A stretch of 6,106 nucleotides of DNA from an uncultured Lachnospiraceae bacterium (lineage in GTDB: Bacteria; Bacillota_A; Clostridia; Lachnospirales; Lachnospiraceae), in the NCBI GenBank assembly GCA_947175285.1, contig CAMWMM010000323.1, positions 1 to 6,106 on the forward strand. Reading direction: 5' to 3'. A model generated the notes under the pieces. It was not told where the DNA came from. It saw only the letters and a program-made list of their open reading frames with translations, and did not search any database. Positions 1 to 5,884 of this stretch are shown one piece after another; within the stretch, counting starts at the first letter, position 1; every line of letters starts with the position of its first letter. Position numbers and translations under genes: made by a program.

Positions 1-2
1 TG

Positions 3-3000
3 ATGGTCGGTGCGGGATTTTCTAAAATTGCAAAGAGCAGGGGAATGAAAAATATTATGCCTCAATATTGGAGTGAGCTTGGAGATAAAATGTTTTGTGA
101 ATTGTATCCGCAACTTCCTGATATGAATGAAAAACAAAAGGAGGCATGGGAAAAGCAGCGAATCATAAAGACCGCAGGGAAGAATGTCACCAAATTGGCG
201 GAAGAGTATATTGTAAATTTTGATAGGAATAAAATGAATCATTTGATAGAAAATGCCATTGCAGATGATTTATTCTTGCCCGGGGATTTACATAAAAAAT
301 TAGTCAAATTAGGCTGGGCAGATATATTTACAACAAATTATGACACATTGTTAGAACGGACAGTTGATTTGTTTTTCCGTGAAAAAAATTATCAGATTGT
401 GTGTTCCCAAAATGATATAGCAGGAAGTATGAGTCCCAGAATAGTAAAATTGCATGGCAGCATTCCGTATGTCAAGCCATATATAATATGCGATGAAGAT
501 TACAGAACTTACCCCGTTAAACATGCGGCAATGGTAAATACTGTGCAACAGGCAATGCTGGAAACAAGATTATGTTTGATAGGATTTTCAGGAGATGATC
601 CTAATTTCCAAAACTGGATGGGATGGATCAGGGATAACATGGGAGAATGTTGCCCAATTATTTACCTTATTGGAATTTATGACAAATTAAGTGAACCCGA
701 GAGGAAGCTGCTGGAGAGCAGACAGATTGTAATCGTTGACCTATCTTGTCTGGTCGAGGAGGGGGAGACAGACAGGCATGGCGTGGCTATTTCCAGATTT
801 TTGGATTTATTAGAGAAGTGTCAAGAAGAAAAAGATATCTTTCAGGACAGACCGTATCCAGAAGCAGATATATTTTGGGGACCGAAGGACAAAGAAAAAT
901 ATATTAAGGATATAGGAGAGTATTTAGAGCGTGTAGCAAAACAGATACAGCCATATATTTTACTGCCTGAAAAAATAAGAGAAAAGGGGGAAGAATATTT
1001 TACCAACCATTTGAGAGTATTAGTTAATGAGTGTAAAGAGCAGCAACCCATAATGGAGATTGCAGATATTATAAAAATTTTACGGAAATATTCTGTGATT
1101 TTGAGAGAAGAAAACGCAGAGGGATTAGAAGAGATTTGCGAAGGCTATAATGATGTTTTGACCATAACAAATGATAGATTGGGTGCTTTAACGGAAATCA
1201 GTTTATATCTTGCTGAGATGTACCGGATAAATGGGCAAAAAACAGAGTATGAGAAAAAAATATCATTACTTGAAACCTTTATCAGTAGGATATCTTGTTA
1301 TAAAAATGAACTGCTTATAGAAAAAATCAAATATAAGATAGAATATTTTGAGTACAAAGCGGCAAAGAAATTAGTGGATGAGATTGAAGAAAACAGTTTT
1401 GAATACAAGGTTAAAAAAGCTGGCTTCTACAAGCAGTTATCTGAATATGAGTTTGCTGATAAGATATTATGTGAGTGTTCAGCAGAACTGGCACAAATGA
1501 AAATACCTAAAGATATTTATGCTTCTTATTTGGGATATTTGAATTTATGCCATCGTGCGGGTCGATGGGGTATTTCTGATAAGTATTCAGATGCCAAGTA
1601 TTTTGAAAATTCATATAATACACGCCAGATTGTAATAAAGAAGAGAGATGATTTAAGCCGAACTTTTTTTAAAGATGACTGTAAGGAAAGCAGAAGAATA
1701 TTATCATTTAATTTGAATACAGGAAAAAGTATTTCAGTTACGCATTATACTGGAGTAAGGGATACTTGTGCAAAGAGTTTTAGCTATCTGATTACTCTTG
1801 ATAAGTTATGCCTGCCTTTGTTTAGTGATTTGGCAGATTTATTACCAAGAGTTTTTAATGAGACTATTGATTCTAATGGTTGTACATACTGGAAGCTATC
1901 GTTTATAGCTCGGAGTAATAATGATAAGCTTATAAATCAGATATTTACAAGAGAAATAATTGAGGCTTCTTCTAAGGATGATATAGCTAGGTTGTTTCAT
2001 TCGTTAGTATTGTTGTCAGACCTATATAAGGATAATGACTATTTTCAAAAAAAATATATTATATCTGAAAAAAATATTTTAGACATATTATCAAGGCTTG
2101 TGATTTTTATGCCAGATGAAAATGTCATACAATATTTAAAAATATTAGGCAGGATAAGCAGAACTCATGACAGTCGTATTGATAAGGATATACATAATAT
2201 TTTAGAACGTATCTCTACGCGTTTTAATGGCAATGTGGCGGTTGCTTGTCAGGATATGATATTTAAGGAGTTTGAGCCTCAGTTTCATTTGGCAAGCTAT
2301 TTTAGTGGGTCTTCTTTTGAGATTGATGAAGGAAATGTACAGGACTACTATATCAGTGCGATCCGACTGGCAGGTAAGGAAGATATTAAGGAGCGTGATT
2401 GTGGAATATCACAGTTATTGTTATTGTGGAAAAATTGTAAATTGGAAGATTTTAGAAAAAGAATTGAAATTGTTTTATGGGATAGTGATGTATTGCCGCG
2501 TTCTGCGTTGTATTATCCTTTTATATGGGAAGAATTGCCGCATCCTGAAGCTGTTAAATTTTCAGAATTGTACTACCAATATCTTTTGGAAGACAGGTAT
2601 CTGACATGTGTTACCGATTTTGGTGTGGTCAGAACTGATTCCGTAAACAGTGTACGTATATATTTGAATTTTTTCTATTCAACGTCAGGGATGTCAAAGC
2701 GGAAGAATGAAAAGGTGCAGTTAGATAAAGAATTGGCTGTGTTTATGCTAAATACAGCACATGACTATATACTACATGAAAAAAGTCTTTTAAAAGATTT
2801 TTTCGAGAAATACAATACTGAAAGGAAATTTGAATATATTGGAGAATTAACTGCACTGATTTATATTCAAGCCATTGATAAGGGCTTTGTTGCATCGGTG
2901 AATAGTAAAATTAATGAAATTTGGCAGGAATTAGCTGAAAGCCAGATCGTGACAGATGCCATTAGGATGGTTAGTGAAATTAGCAATGGGCACTATTGTT

Positions 3001-3473
3001 TGTGCATGGAGATTTTCGAGAATATTGTTTTATCCAAAAATAAGAAAAATTATTCAAGTGTATTTACAGGTATAAGATGTTTACTCTTTCACTTAGAGAG
3101 TAAGAGAGAAAGGAATGTCGATATAGATAGTTTGTTTGAAAAATTTATGGGTTCAATAAAGTATCTGGATGTTGAATATGCAAAAACAATTTGGATTGAA
3201 CTTACGCCTCTGTTGATGCAAGATTATCTTATAGATACAAGAGCGCAAAAATATATTTCATCTGCGATCAGGAAATGTATGGAGCTTTATAGGGAACCTG
3301 CTGACAAAGGGCAGAGATTTTACATGGATGGATTGTTTAACTGTGTAGATGCACTGCATACTTATTATGAGTGTATATTAGATTCACATTTAGAAATATC
3401 AAGAGAGTTAGAAGATTGCGTTGCAGAGGCAAAGGTTATTAACAATTATGAAATCCGAAATATATGGAACTAA
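3..3473 (+). CDS. SIR2-domain NADase, defence-associated sirtuin-like (5' end probably outside window)
   Basis: Large soluble protein, 1156 residues in the window. The first ~250 residues form a SIR2-type NAD-binding domain. Visible are GAGFSK (3-8, nucleotide-binding loop), TTNYD (110-114, with the NAD-ribose-contacting Asn112), KLHGS (149-153, catalytic His151) and IGFSGDDPNF (193-202). In ThsA and DSR-type proteins the equivalent Asn and His are needed for NAD+ hydrolysis, so this is probably an anti-phage NADase that kills or arrests the infected cell. Residues ~360-520 look like helical TPR-type repeats; the remaining ~630 residues are unassigned and may sense a phage component. I see no Walker A motif, which argues against a STAND (Avs-like) architecture and favours a DSR-type one. 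Met1 lies directly before GAGFSK, whereas relatives usually have ~15-25 residues ahead of this loop, so the true start is probably upstream of the window. The gene is AT-rich, suggesting transfer. The SIR2 domain is firm; the defence role and DSR subtype are inference. Confidence 0.82.
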   Translation: MVGAGFSKIAKSRGMKNIMPQYWSELGDKMFCELYPQLPDMNEKQKEAWEKQRIIKTAGKNVTKLAEEYIVNFDRNKMNHLIENAIADDLFLPGDLHKKLVKLGWADIFTTNYDTLLERTVDLFFREKNYQIVCSQNDIAGSMSPRIVKLHGSIPYVKPYIICDEDYRTYPVKHAAMVNTVQQAMLETRLCLIGFSGDDPNFQNWMGWIRDNMGECCPIIYLIGIYDKLSEPERKLLESRQIVIVDLSCLVEEGETDRHGVAISRFLDLLEKCQEEKDIFQDRPYPEADIFWGPKDKEKYIKDIGEYLERVAKQIQPYILLPEKIREKGEEYFTNHLRVLVNECKEQQPIMEIADIIKILRKYSVILREENAEGLEEICEGYNDVLTITNDRLGALTEISLYLAEMYRINGQKTEYEKKISLLETFISRISCYKNELLIEKIKYKIEYFEYKAAKKLVDEIEENSFEYKVKKAGFYKQLSEYEFADKILCECSAELAQMKIPKDIYASYLGYLNLCHRAGRWGISDKYSDAKYFENSYNTRQIVIKKRDDLSRTFFKDDCKESRRILSFNLNTGKSISVTHYTGVRDTCAKSFSYLITLDKLCLPLFSDLADLLPRVFNETIDSNGCTYWKLSFIARSNNDKLINQIFTREIIEASSKDDIARLFHSLVLLSDLYKDNDYFQKKYIISEKNILDILSRLVIFMPDENVIQYLKILGRISRTHDSRIDKDIHNILERISTRFNGNVAVACQDMIFKEFEPQFHLASYFSGSSFEIDEGNVQDYYISAIRLAGKEDIKERDCGISQLLLLWKNCKLEDFRKRIEIVLWDSDVLPRSALYYPFIWEELPHPEAVKFSELYYQYLLEDRYLTCVTDFGVVRTDSVNSVRIYLNFFYSTSGMSKRKNEKVQLDKELAVFMLNTAHDYILHEKSLLKDFFEKYNTERKFEYIGELTALIYIQAIDKGFVASVNSKINEIWQELAESQIVTDAIRMVSEISNGHYCLCMEIFENIVLSKNKKNYSSVFTGIRCLLFHLESKRERNVDIDSLFEKFMGSIKYLDVEYAKTIWIELTPLLMQDYLIDTRAQKYISSAIRKCMELYREPADKGQRFYMDGLFNCVDALHTYYECILDSHLEISRELEDCVAEAKVINNYEIRNIWN

Positions 3474-3657
3474 CGATTTCAATATTATTAAGGTATAGTA
3501 AGTATCGCAATCACAAAGCTATCCGGCGTCCACCAGACAGGAAAAATATATGGCTATGCATCAATGCCATTATCTACGTCAAAGACGAAGACAAGATGCA
3601 GGATAGTATACTGATGGGTAGCCATAACTACAACGCAGATACCGCTTGGAGCATTAG
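3474..3657. other. Intergenic stretch with frame-broken ORF fragments, no confident gene
   Basis: Nothing here is a clear gene. Two overlapping plus-strand frames stay open without a convincing start. One (about 3492-3614) begins GIVSIAITKLSG; the other (3464-3661) overlaps the end of the SIR2 gene and ends with a segment reading YVKDEDKMQDSILMG. The more protein-like part shifts frame along the region, which fits a decayed gene remnant. No ribosome binding site of note precedes either frame, and I recognise no family. There is no hairpin with a T-run straight after the SIR2 stop codon, so the SIR2 transcript probably continues to the terminator-like hairpin at 3827-3864. Confidence 0.4.
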
Positions 3658-3819
3658 ATGAGACAGGAAATAGCTATGGAGATCACATGGGAGTTTGTAG
3701 AGAAATATTTTGGTGGTGACTTCCAATCTTGCGTGTTACCCATTAAAGAACTGACTGTATTCACAGCCATACTATTAGTGATCCCTGTGCCATTTACGGC
3801 ATGGGGATTCGTAATTTAA
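3658..3819 (+). CDS. Possible small membrane peptide, perhaps truncated by the IS200 insertion
   Basis: A 53-residue open frame with a GGAG ribosome binding site (3648-3651) six bases before the ATG at 3658; a second ATG at 3676 is also possible. The N-terminal half is polar (EFVEKYFGGDFQSC). The C-terminal half, about residues 31-53, is hydrophobic (LTVFTAILLVIPVPFTAWGF) and could be one transmembrane helix. The stop codon falls at the estimated left edge of the IS200 element, so the frame may have been cut by that insertion. An open frame just beyond the element's right end (4534-4575) could be its displaced C-terminus. I do not recognise the family, and it may be a remnant with no function. 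Confidence 0.35.
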   Translation: MRQEIAMEITWEFVEKYFGGDFQSCVLPIKELTVFTAILLVIPVPFTAWGFVI

Positions 3820-3824
3820 TCTTT

Positions 3825-3866
3825 GGGGTACTCAGGTGATTATGCATCCGAGTACCTTTATTTTCC
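3825..3866 (+). terminator. Terminator-like hairpin at the IS200 left end
   Basis: A perfect 7-bp stem, GGTACTC (3827-3833) with GAGTACC (3850-3856), is followed at once by a T-rich tract, TTTATTTT (3857-3864). The 16-nt loop can pair further inside (GGTG with CATCC, one bulge). This looks like a rho-independent terminator for transcripts arriving from the SIR2 side. Left-end hairpins of IS200 are known to block read-through transcription into tnpA, and this one is in the right place to do the same. It may also be part of the end structure bound by the transposase. Confidence 0.55.
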
Positions 3867-3884
3867 AAGCGCGGGGTTAAAACC

Positions 3885-3900
3885 ACCGCCTTTAGGCGGT
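3885..3900 (+). repeat. Left-end subterminal hairpin of the IS200 element
   Basis: A perfect 6-bp stem, ACCGCC with GGCGGT, around a TTTA tetraloop, lying about 65 bases inside the estimated left end and upstream of the tnpA promoter. IS200/IS605 transposases bind such imperfect or perfect palindromes in single-stranded DNA. A hairpin at the right end (4507-4526) also has a TTTA-containing loop, supporting the role of the pair as end-recognition structures. That role is inferred from the family. Confidence 0.6.
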
Positions 3901-3916
3901 CAAGCTTTAGCGGTAC

Positions 3917-3945
3917 TTCAATAACCAATGAAAACATGCTATAAT
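3917..3945 (+). promoter_or_regulatory. tnpA promoter with extended -10 box
   Basis: A consensus extended -10, TGCTATAAT (3937-3945), follows a weak -35 candidate TTCAAT (3917-3922) at 17-bp spacing. The predicted transcription start near 3952 falls inside the ribosome binding site, so the leader would be only about 16 nt long. The same bases form the left arm of an inverted repeat covering the tnpA start codon, so only transcripts entering from upstream would carry that arm. Confidence 0.6.
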
Positions 3946-3973
3946 CTTTTGGAGGAGGAATAAGATTATGGCA
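3937..3973 (+). promoter_or_regulatory. Inverted repeat that can sequester the tnpA ribosome binding site and start codon
   Basis: TGCTATAATCTT (3937-3948) can pair with AAGATTATGGCA (3962-3973): 12 pairs, 11 Watson-Crick and one G-U. The loop holds the strong Shine-Dalgarno GGAGGAGG (3951-3958) and the right arm includes the ATG at 3968-3970. In RNA read from an outside promoter the start codon would be paired. RNA begun at the element's own promoter would lack the left arm and stay translatable. IS200 is known to use a 5' hairpin that hides its ribosome binding site; here the arm coincides with the -10 box. Confidence 0.6.
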
Positions 3974-4404
3974 GAATATAGAAATGGAAGTCATACAATA
4001 TATGATATCAAGTATCACTTTGTATGGATAACGAAATACAGATATAAAGTTCTAAAAGGGCAGGTGGCGTTGAAGGCAAGAGAATTGCTGAAACAGGGTT
4101 GTGAGGCAAAAGACTGAAAATCATAAAAGGAAGTGTTGGTCCAGATCATGTCCATATGCTGCTGTCATGTCCAACAGACCTAGCACCAAGTCAGTTTATG
4201 CAGTACCTAAAGGGAAGGTCATCCCATCTGCTTCAAGAAGAGTTTCCAGAATTAAAGAAGAGGTACTGGGGACAGCATATGTGGGTGAGAGGATATTTTT
4301 GTGGGACTGTTGGAGAAGTGGATCAGGAAACAATAAAGAGATATATCGAGAATCAAGGAAAGCAGGAAGAAGAAAGTGATGATTTTACGATAGTGGAAGA
4401 ATAG
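3968..4404 (+). pseudogene. tnpA: IS200-type Y1 transposase TnpA, frameshifted
   Basis: A Y1-type HUH transposase for single-strand excision and insertion of the IS200 element. The first frame starts at ATG 3968 after a strong GGAGGAGG site nine bases upstream. It encodes 49 residues (MAEYRNGSHTIYDIKYHFVW and on) and stops at TGA 4115-4117. The rest of the protein continues in the -1 frame from 4117 (KIIKGSVG) to TAG 4402-4404. Restoring one base near 4115 gives about 145 residues, the usual size. The key residues then survive: HVH at about 61-63 (the HUH metal-binding pair), and the nucleophilic Tyr in KRYIENQ at about 126 with Gln130 four residues on, as in well-studied TnpA proteins. The break is therefore recent. 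Simple decay is likeliest; a -1 slip on A-AAA-G just before the stop would also restore a full-length product but is unproven. Confidence 0.85.
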
Positions 4405-4533
4405 CTACTTTCAGTAGAGCTATTAGCTGACTTTAGTCAGCCACAAGAGGAGGGCTTCAGCCCTAAGTACGACTTTGGTCATAAGTGTGGACATTAGTCC
4501 ACAATCCCACCAGCTTTAACCGGTGGTCGTACT
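4405..4533 (+). repeat. Stem-loop cluster at the IS200 right end
   Basis: Starting right at the tnpA stop codon there are at least five hairpins in about 125 bases: CTACT/AGTAG (4405-4417), GCTGAC-TTTA-GTCAGC (4426-4441), AGGGC-TTCA-GCCCT (4451-4464), TGTGGAC-ATTA-GTCCACA (4486-4503), and CCACC/GGTGG (4507-4526). An 8-bp long-range pairing, AGTACGAC (4466-4473) with GTCGTACT (4526-4533), encloses the last two; base 4526 is shared with the final hairpin. The last hairpin probably serves as the right-end transposase site. The others exceed what excision should need and could be a structured RNA or a transcription barrier; that is inference. Confidence 0.6.
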
Positions 4534-4621
4534 GTGAAAGAAAGTAGAGGATGGCTAATAAATGGCGCACTTTAACAAACTGTCATATGGCAGCTTTTGA
4601 AAAAAATATTGATTTGAAGAG
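4534..4621. other. Spacer between the IS200 and IS110 elements
   Basis: This 88-bp gap should contain host DNA flanking the IS200 right end and the terminal bases of the IS110 element beyond its transposase stop. A short plus-strand frame (4534-4575, reading VKESRGWLINGAL then stop) could be the displaced end of the ORF interrupted by IS200. A weak hairpin (CTGTC/GGCAG, 4580-4593) and a run of A (4600-4606) follow. The IS110 boundary cannot be placed by eye. Confidence 0.35.
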
Positions 4622-5884
4622 TTAAGAAACTAATTGCGATTCGGAAATAATTCCTTCGCGGATTAGCAGTTTCTTAGCCTGTTTGATAGCCTTTTCCTTC
4701 TGCTTTTCTTTGAGAGGTTCAGGCATATCTATTTTGAATAAATCGGTCGGATTCCATGTTTCGCCAGAAGACAGCATCTGGTAAACAGCAGTGAGGATCA
4801 TCCGGGCGATGGCAATAATGGCTCTTTTCTTGCCACGGCGCTTTGAGATTCGTTCATATTTGGTTTTGTAGTAAGGAGATTTATCAGATTTCACGGCTGC
4901 ATGGGCAACTTGTACTAATGCAGGTTTGAGGTAGACACCGGCACGTGTTATCCTGACAGATTTCTTCTTACCAGCGGATTCGTTATTGCCAGGCGTTAAT
5001 CCTGCCCAGCAGCATAAGCGTTTGGAATTAGAAAACTGAGCCATATCGGTACCAATCTCAGAGATGATAGTGATGGCACTATTACGGTCAACACCTGGAA
5101 TGGTACACAGTAACTGGACAGCATTTTCATAGGGTGCAATCAAAGAATCAATCATAGTGTCTATATCATTTATCGTAGATGTGATATAATCCATATGTGC
5201 GCGGACAAGGCGCATACGATATTTTTGGGCATCAGTCATCTGATACCCTTCGATGGATTCAATGACACTGTCAGACTTCTTCTTCAGGGACCGAAGCAGT
5301 CTGGAAGCTATTTCTTCGTGGTTGATGGAATTGTCGGATTGCTCGATCAGGTAGTCAATAACAGAAGTGGCTGATTTCCCAAAGATATCGGAAACAACCG
5401 AATCTAACGCGACATTGCAGACAGTAAGCGCATTCTGATATCTGTTCTTTTCGCTGGAACGGCAGGAAGTCAGCTTGTAACGGTATCTTGTGAATTCACG
5501 CAGGATACGGATAGGTTTACAGGGAATATAACTTCCGGGAACCAGACCTAATCGAAACAAATCCCCAATCCATTTGGAATCCTTAGTATCATCCTTATTA
5601 CCTTTGACAGCTTTTACCCATTTGGGATTAGCGATGGTGACGTTGAATCCGTCTTCTAAAAGGTTAAATACAGGAACCCAGTATTTTCCTGTGGATTCCA
5701 TACAAACATCGCGACATTGGTTTTCGATCAGCCATTCTTTGAATTGCAGGATAGAATTGTTGAAGGTGGAGAAACGCTTCTTGTGGTAAGAAGGTTCGAC
5801 ACCAGAAGCAGTTTTGATGATTGTGGCAACGAGAAAAGATTTGTGGACATCGACACCACAACAGGTTTGATAAACAACTTTCAT
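4622..5884 (-). CDS. IS110-family transposase (DEDD RuvC-like + Transposase_20)
   Basis: RNA-guided DNA recombinase of the IS110 family, 420 residues from the ATG at 5884. The N-terminal RuvC-like domain has its acidic tetrad in recognisable motifs: Asp12 in GVDVHK, Glu63 in MESTGKYW, and Asp99 and Asp102 in KDDTKDSKW. A helical middle part (about 140-250) leads to the Transposase_20 domain with IPGVDRNSAITIISEIG (about 262-278) and AGLTPGNNESAGKKK (about 284-298); Ser303 by motif order, in NESAG, is the candidate catalytic serine. The C-terminus is lysine-rich. At 420 residues it is longer than the ~330 of compact members such as IS621. The ATG is preferred over the in-frame TTG at 5890 because AAAGGAG (5894-5900) lies nine bases before the ATG but only three before the TTG. 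No frameshift or lost catalytic residue is visible, so it is probably active. Confidence 0.9.
   Translation of the reverse strand: MKVVYQTCCGVDVHKSFLVATIIKTASGVEPSYHKKRFSTFNNSILQFKEWLIENQCRDVCMESTGKYWVPVFNLLEDGFNVTIANPKWVKAVKGNKDDTKDSKWIGDLFRLGLVPGSYIPCKPIRILREFTRYRYKLTSCRSSEKNRYQNALTVCNVALDSVVSDIFGKSATSVIDYLIEQSDNSINHEEIASRLLRSLKKKSDSVIESIEGYQMTDAQKYRMRLVRAHMDYITSTINDIDTMIDSLIAPYENAVQLLCTIPGVDRNSAITIISEIGTDMAQFSNSKRLCCWAGLTPGNNESAGKKKSVRITRAGVYLKPALVQVAHAAVKSDKSPYYKTKYERISKRRGKKRAIIAIARMILTAVYQMLSSGETWNPTDLFKIDMPEPLKEKQKEKAIKQAKKLLIREGIISESQLVS

Larger units (their letters stand above)
3820..4540 (+). mobile_element. IS200-type insertion sequence (IS200/IS605 superfamily, tnpA only)
   Basis: An element of about 710-720 bp with one Y1 transposase gene, stem-loops near both ends and no tnpB. 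Length and layout match IS200-group elements, which move as single strands by recognising subterminal hairpins and leave no target duplication. The left side carries hairpins at 3827-3856 and 3885-3900; the right side carries a cluster ending with the hairpin at 4507-4526 and a long-range stem closing at 4533. Exact ends are estimated: the left edge should lie near 3816-3826 and the right edge near 4533-4545. This copy's transposase is frameshifted, so it is probably not self-mobile, though an intact copy elsewhere could act on its ends. Confidence 0.8.

Noticed and set aside
351..1051. Minus-strand open frames at 351-548 and 842-1051
   Set aside because: They lie wholly inside the SIR2 gene on the opposite strand, have no ribosome binding site or recognisable motif, and are shadows of the real frame.
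1702..1740. NTGKS in the SIR2 protein as a possible P-loop
   Set aside because: The full GxxxxGK[ST] pattern is absent, because no Gly lies five residues before the GKS, and no Walker B or STAND context follows.
2272..2604. Plus-strand 110-residue open frame inside the SIR2 gene
   Set aside because: It is an alternative frame of the same coding stretch, whose main frame continues uninterrupted; its composition is not protein-like in any family sense.
3464..3661. A 65-residue ORF overlapping the end of the SIR2 gene
   Set aside because: It has no ribosome binding site of note, and its first half (RRPPDRK) looks like out-of-frame translation. Only its later part is protein-like, so I describe it as a possible remnant and not as a gene.
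3794..4018. Minus-strand 74-residue ORF over the IS200 left end
   Set aside because: It is antisense to the promoter, hairpins and tnpA start and lacks protein features. An antisense regulatory RNA, as in IS200, is possible here, but no minus-strand promoter is clear enough to call.
4405..4533. Hairpin cluster as a CRISPR array
   Set aside because: The stems differ in sequence and spacing, and there are no uniform direct repeats with spacers of equal length.
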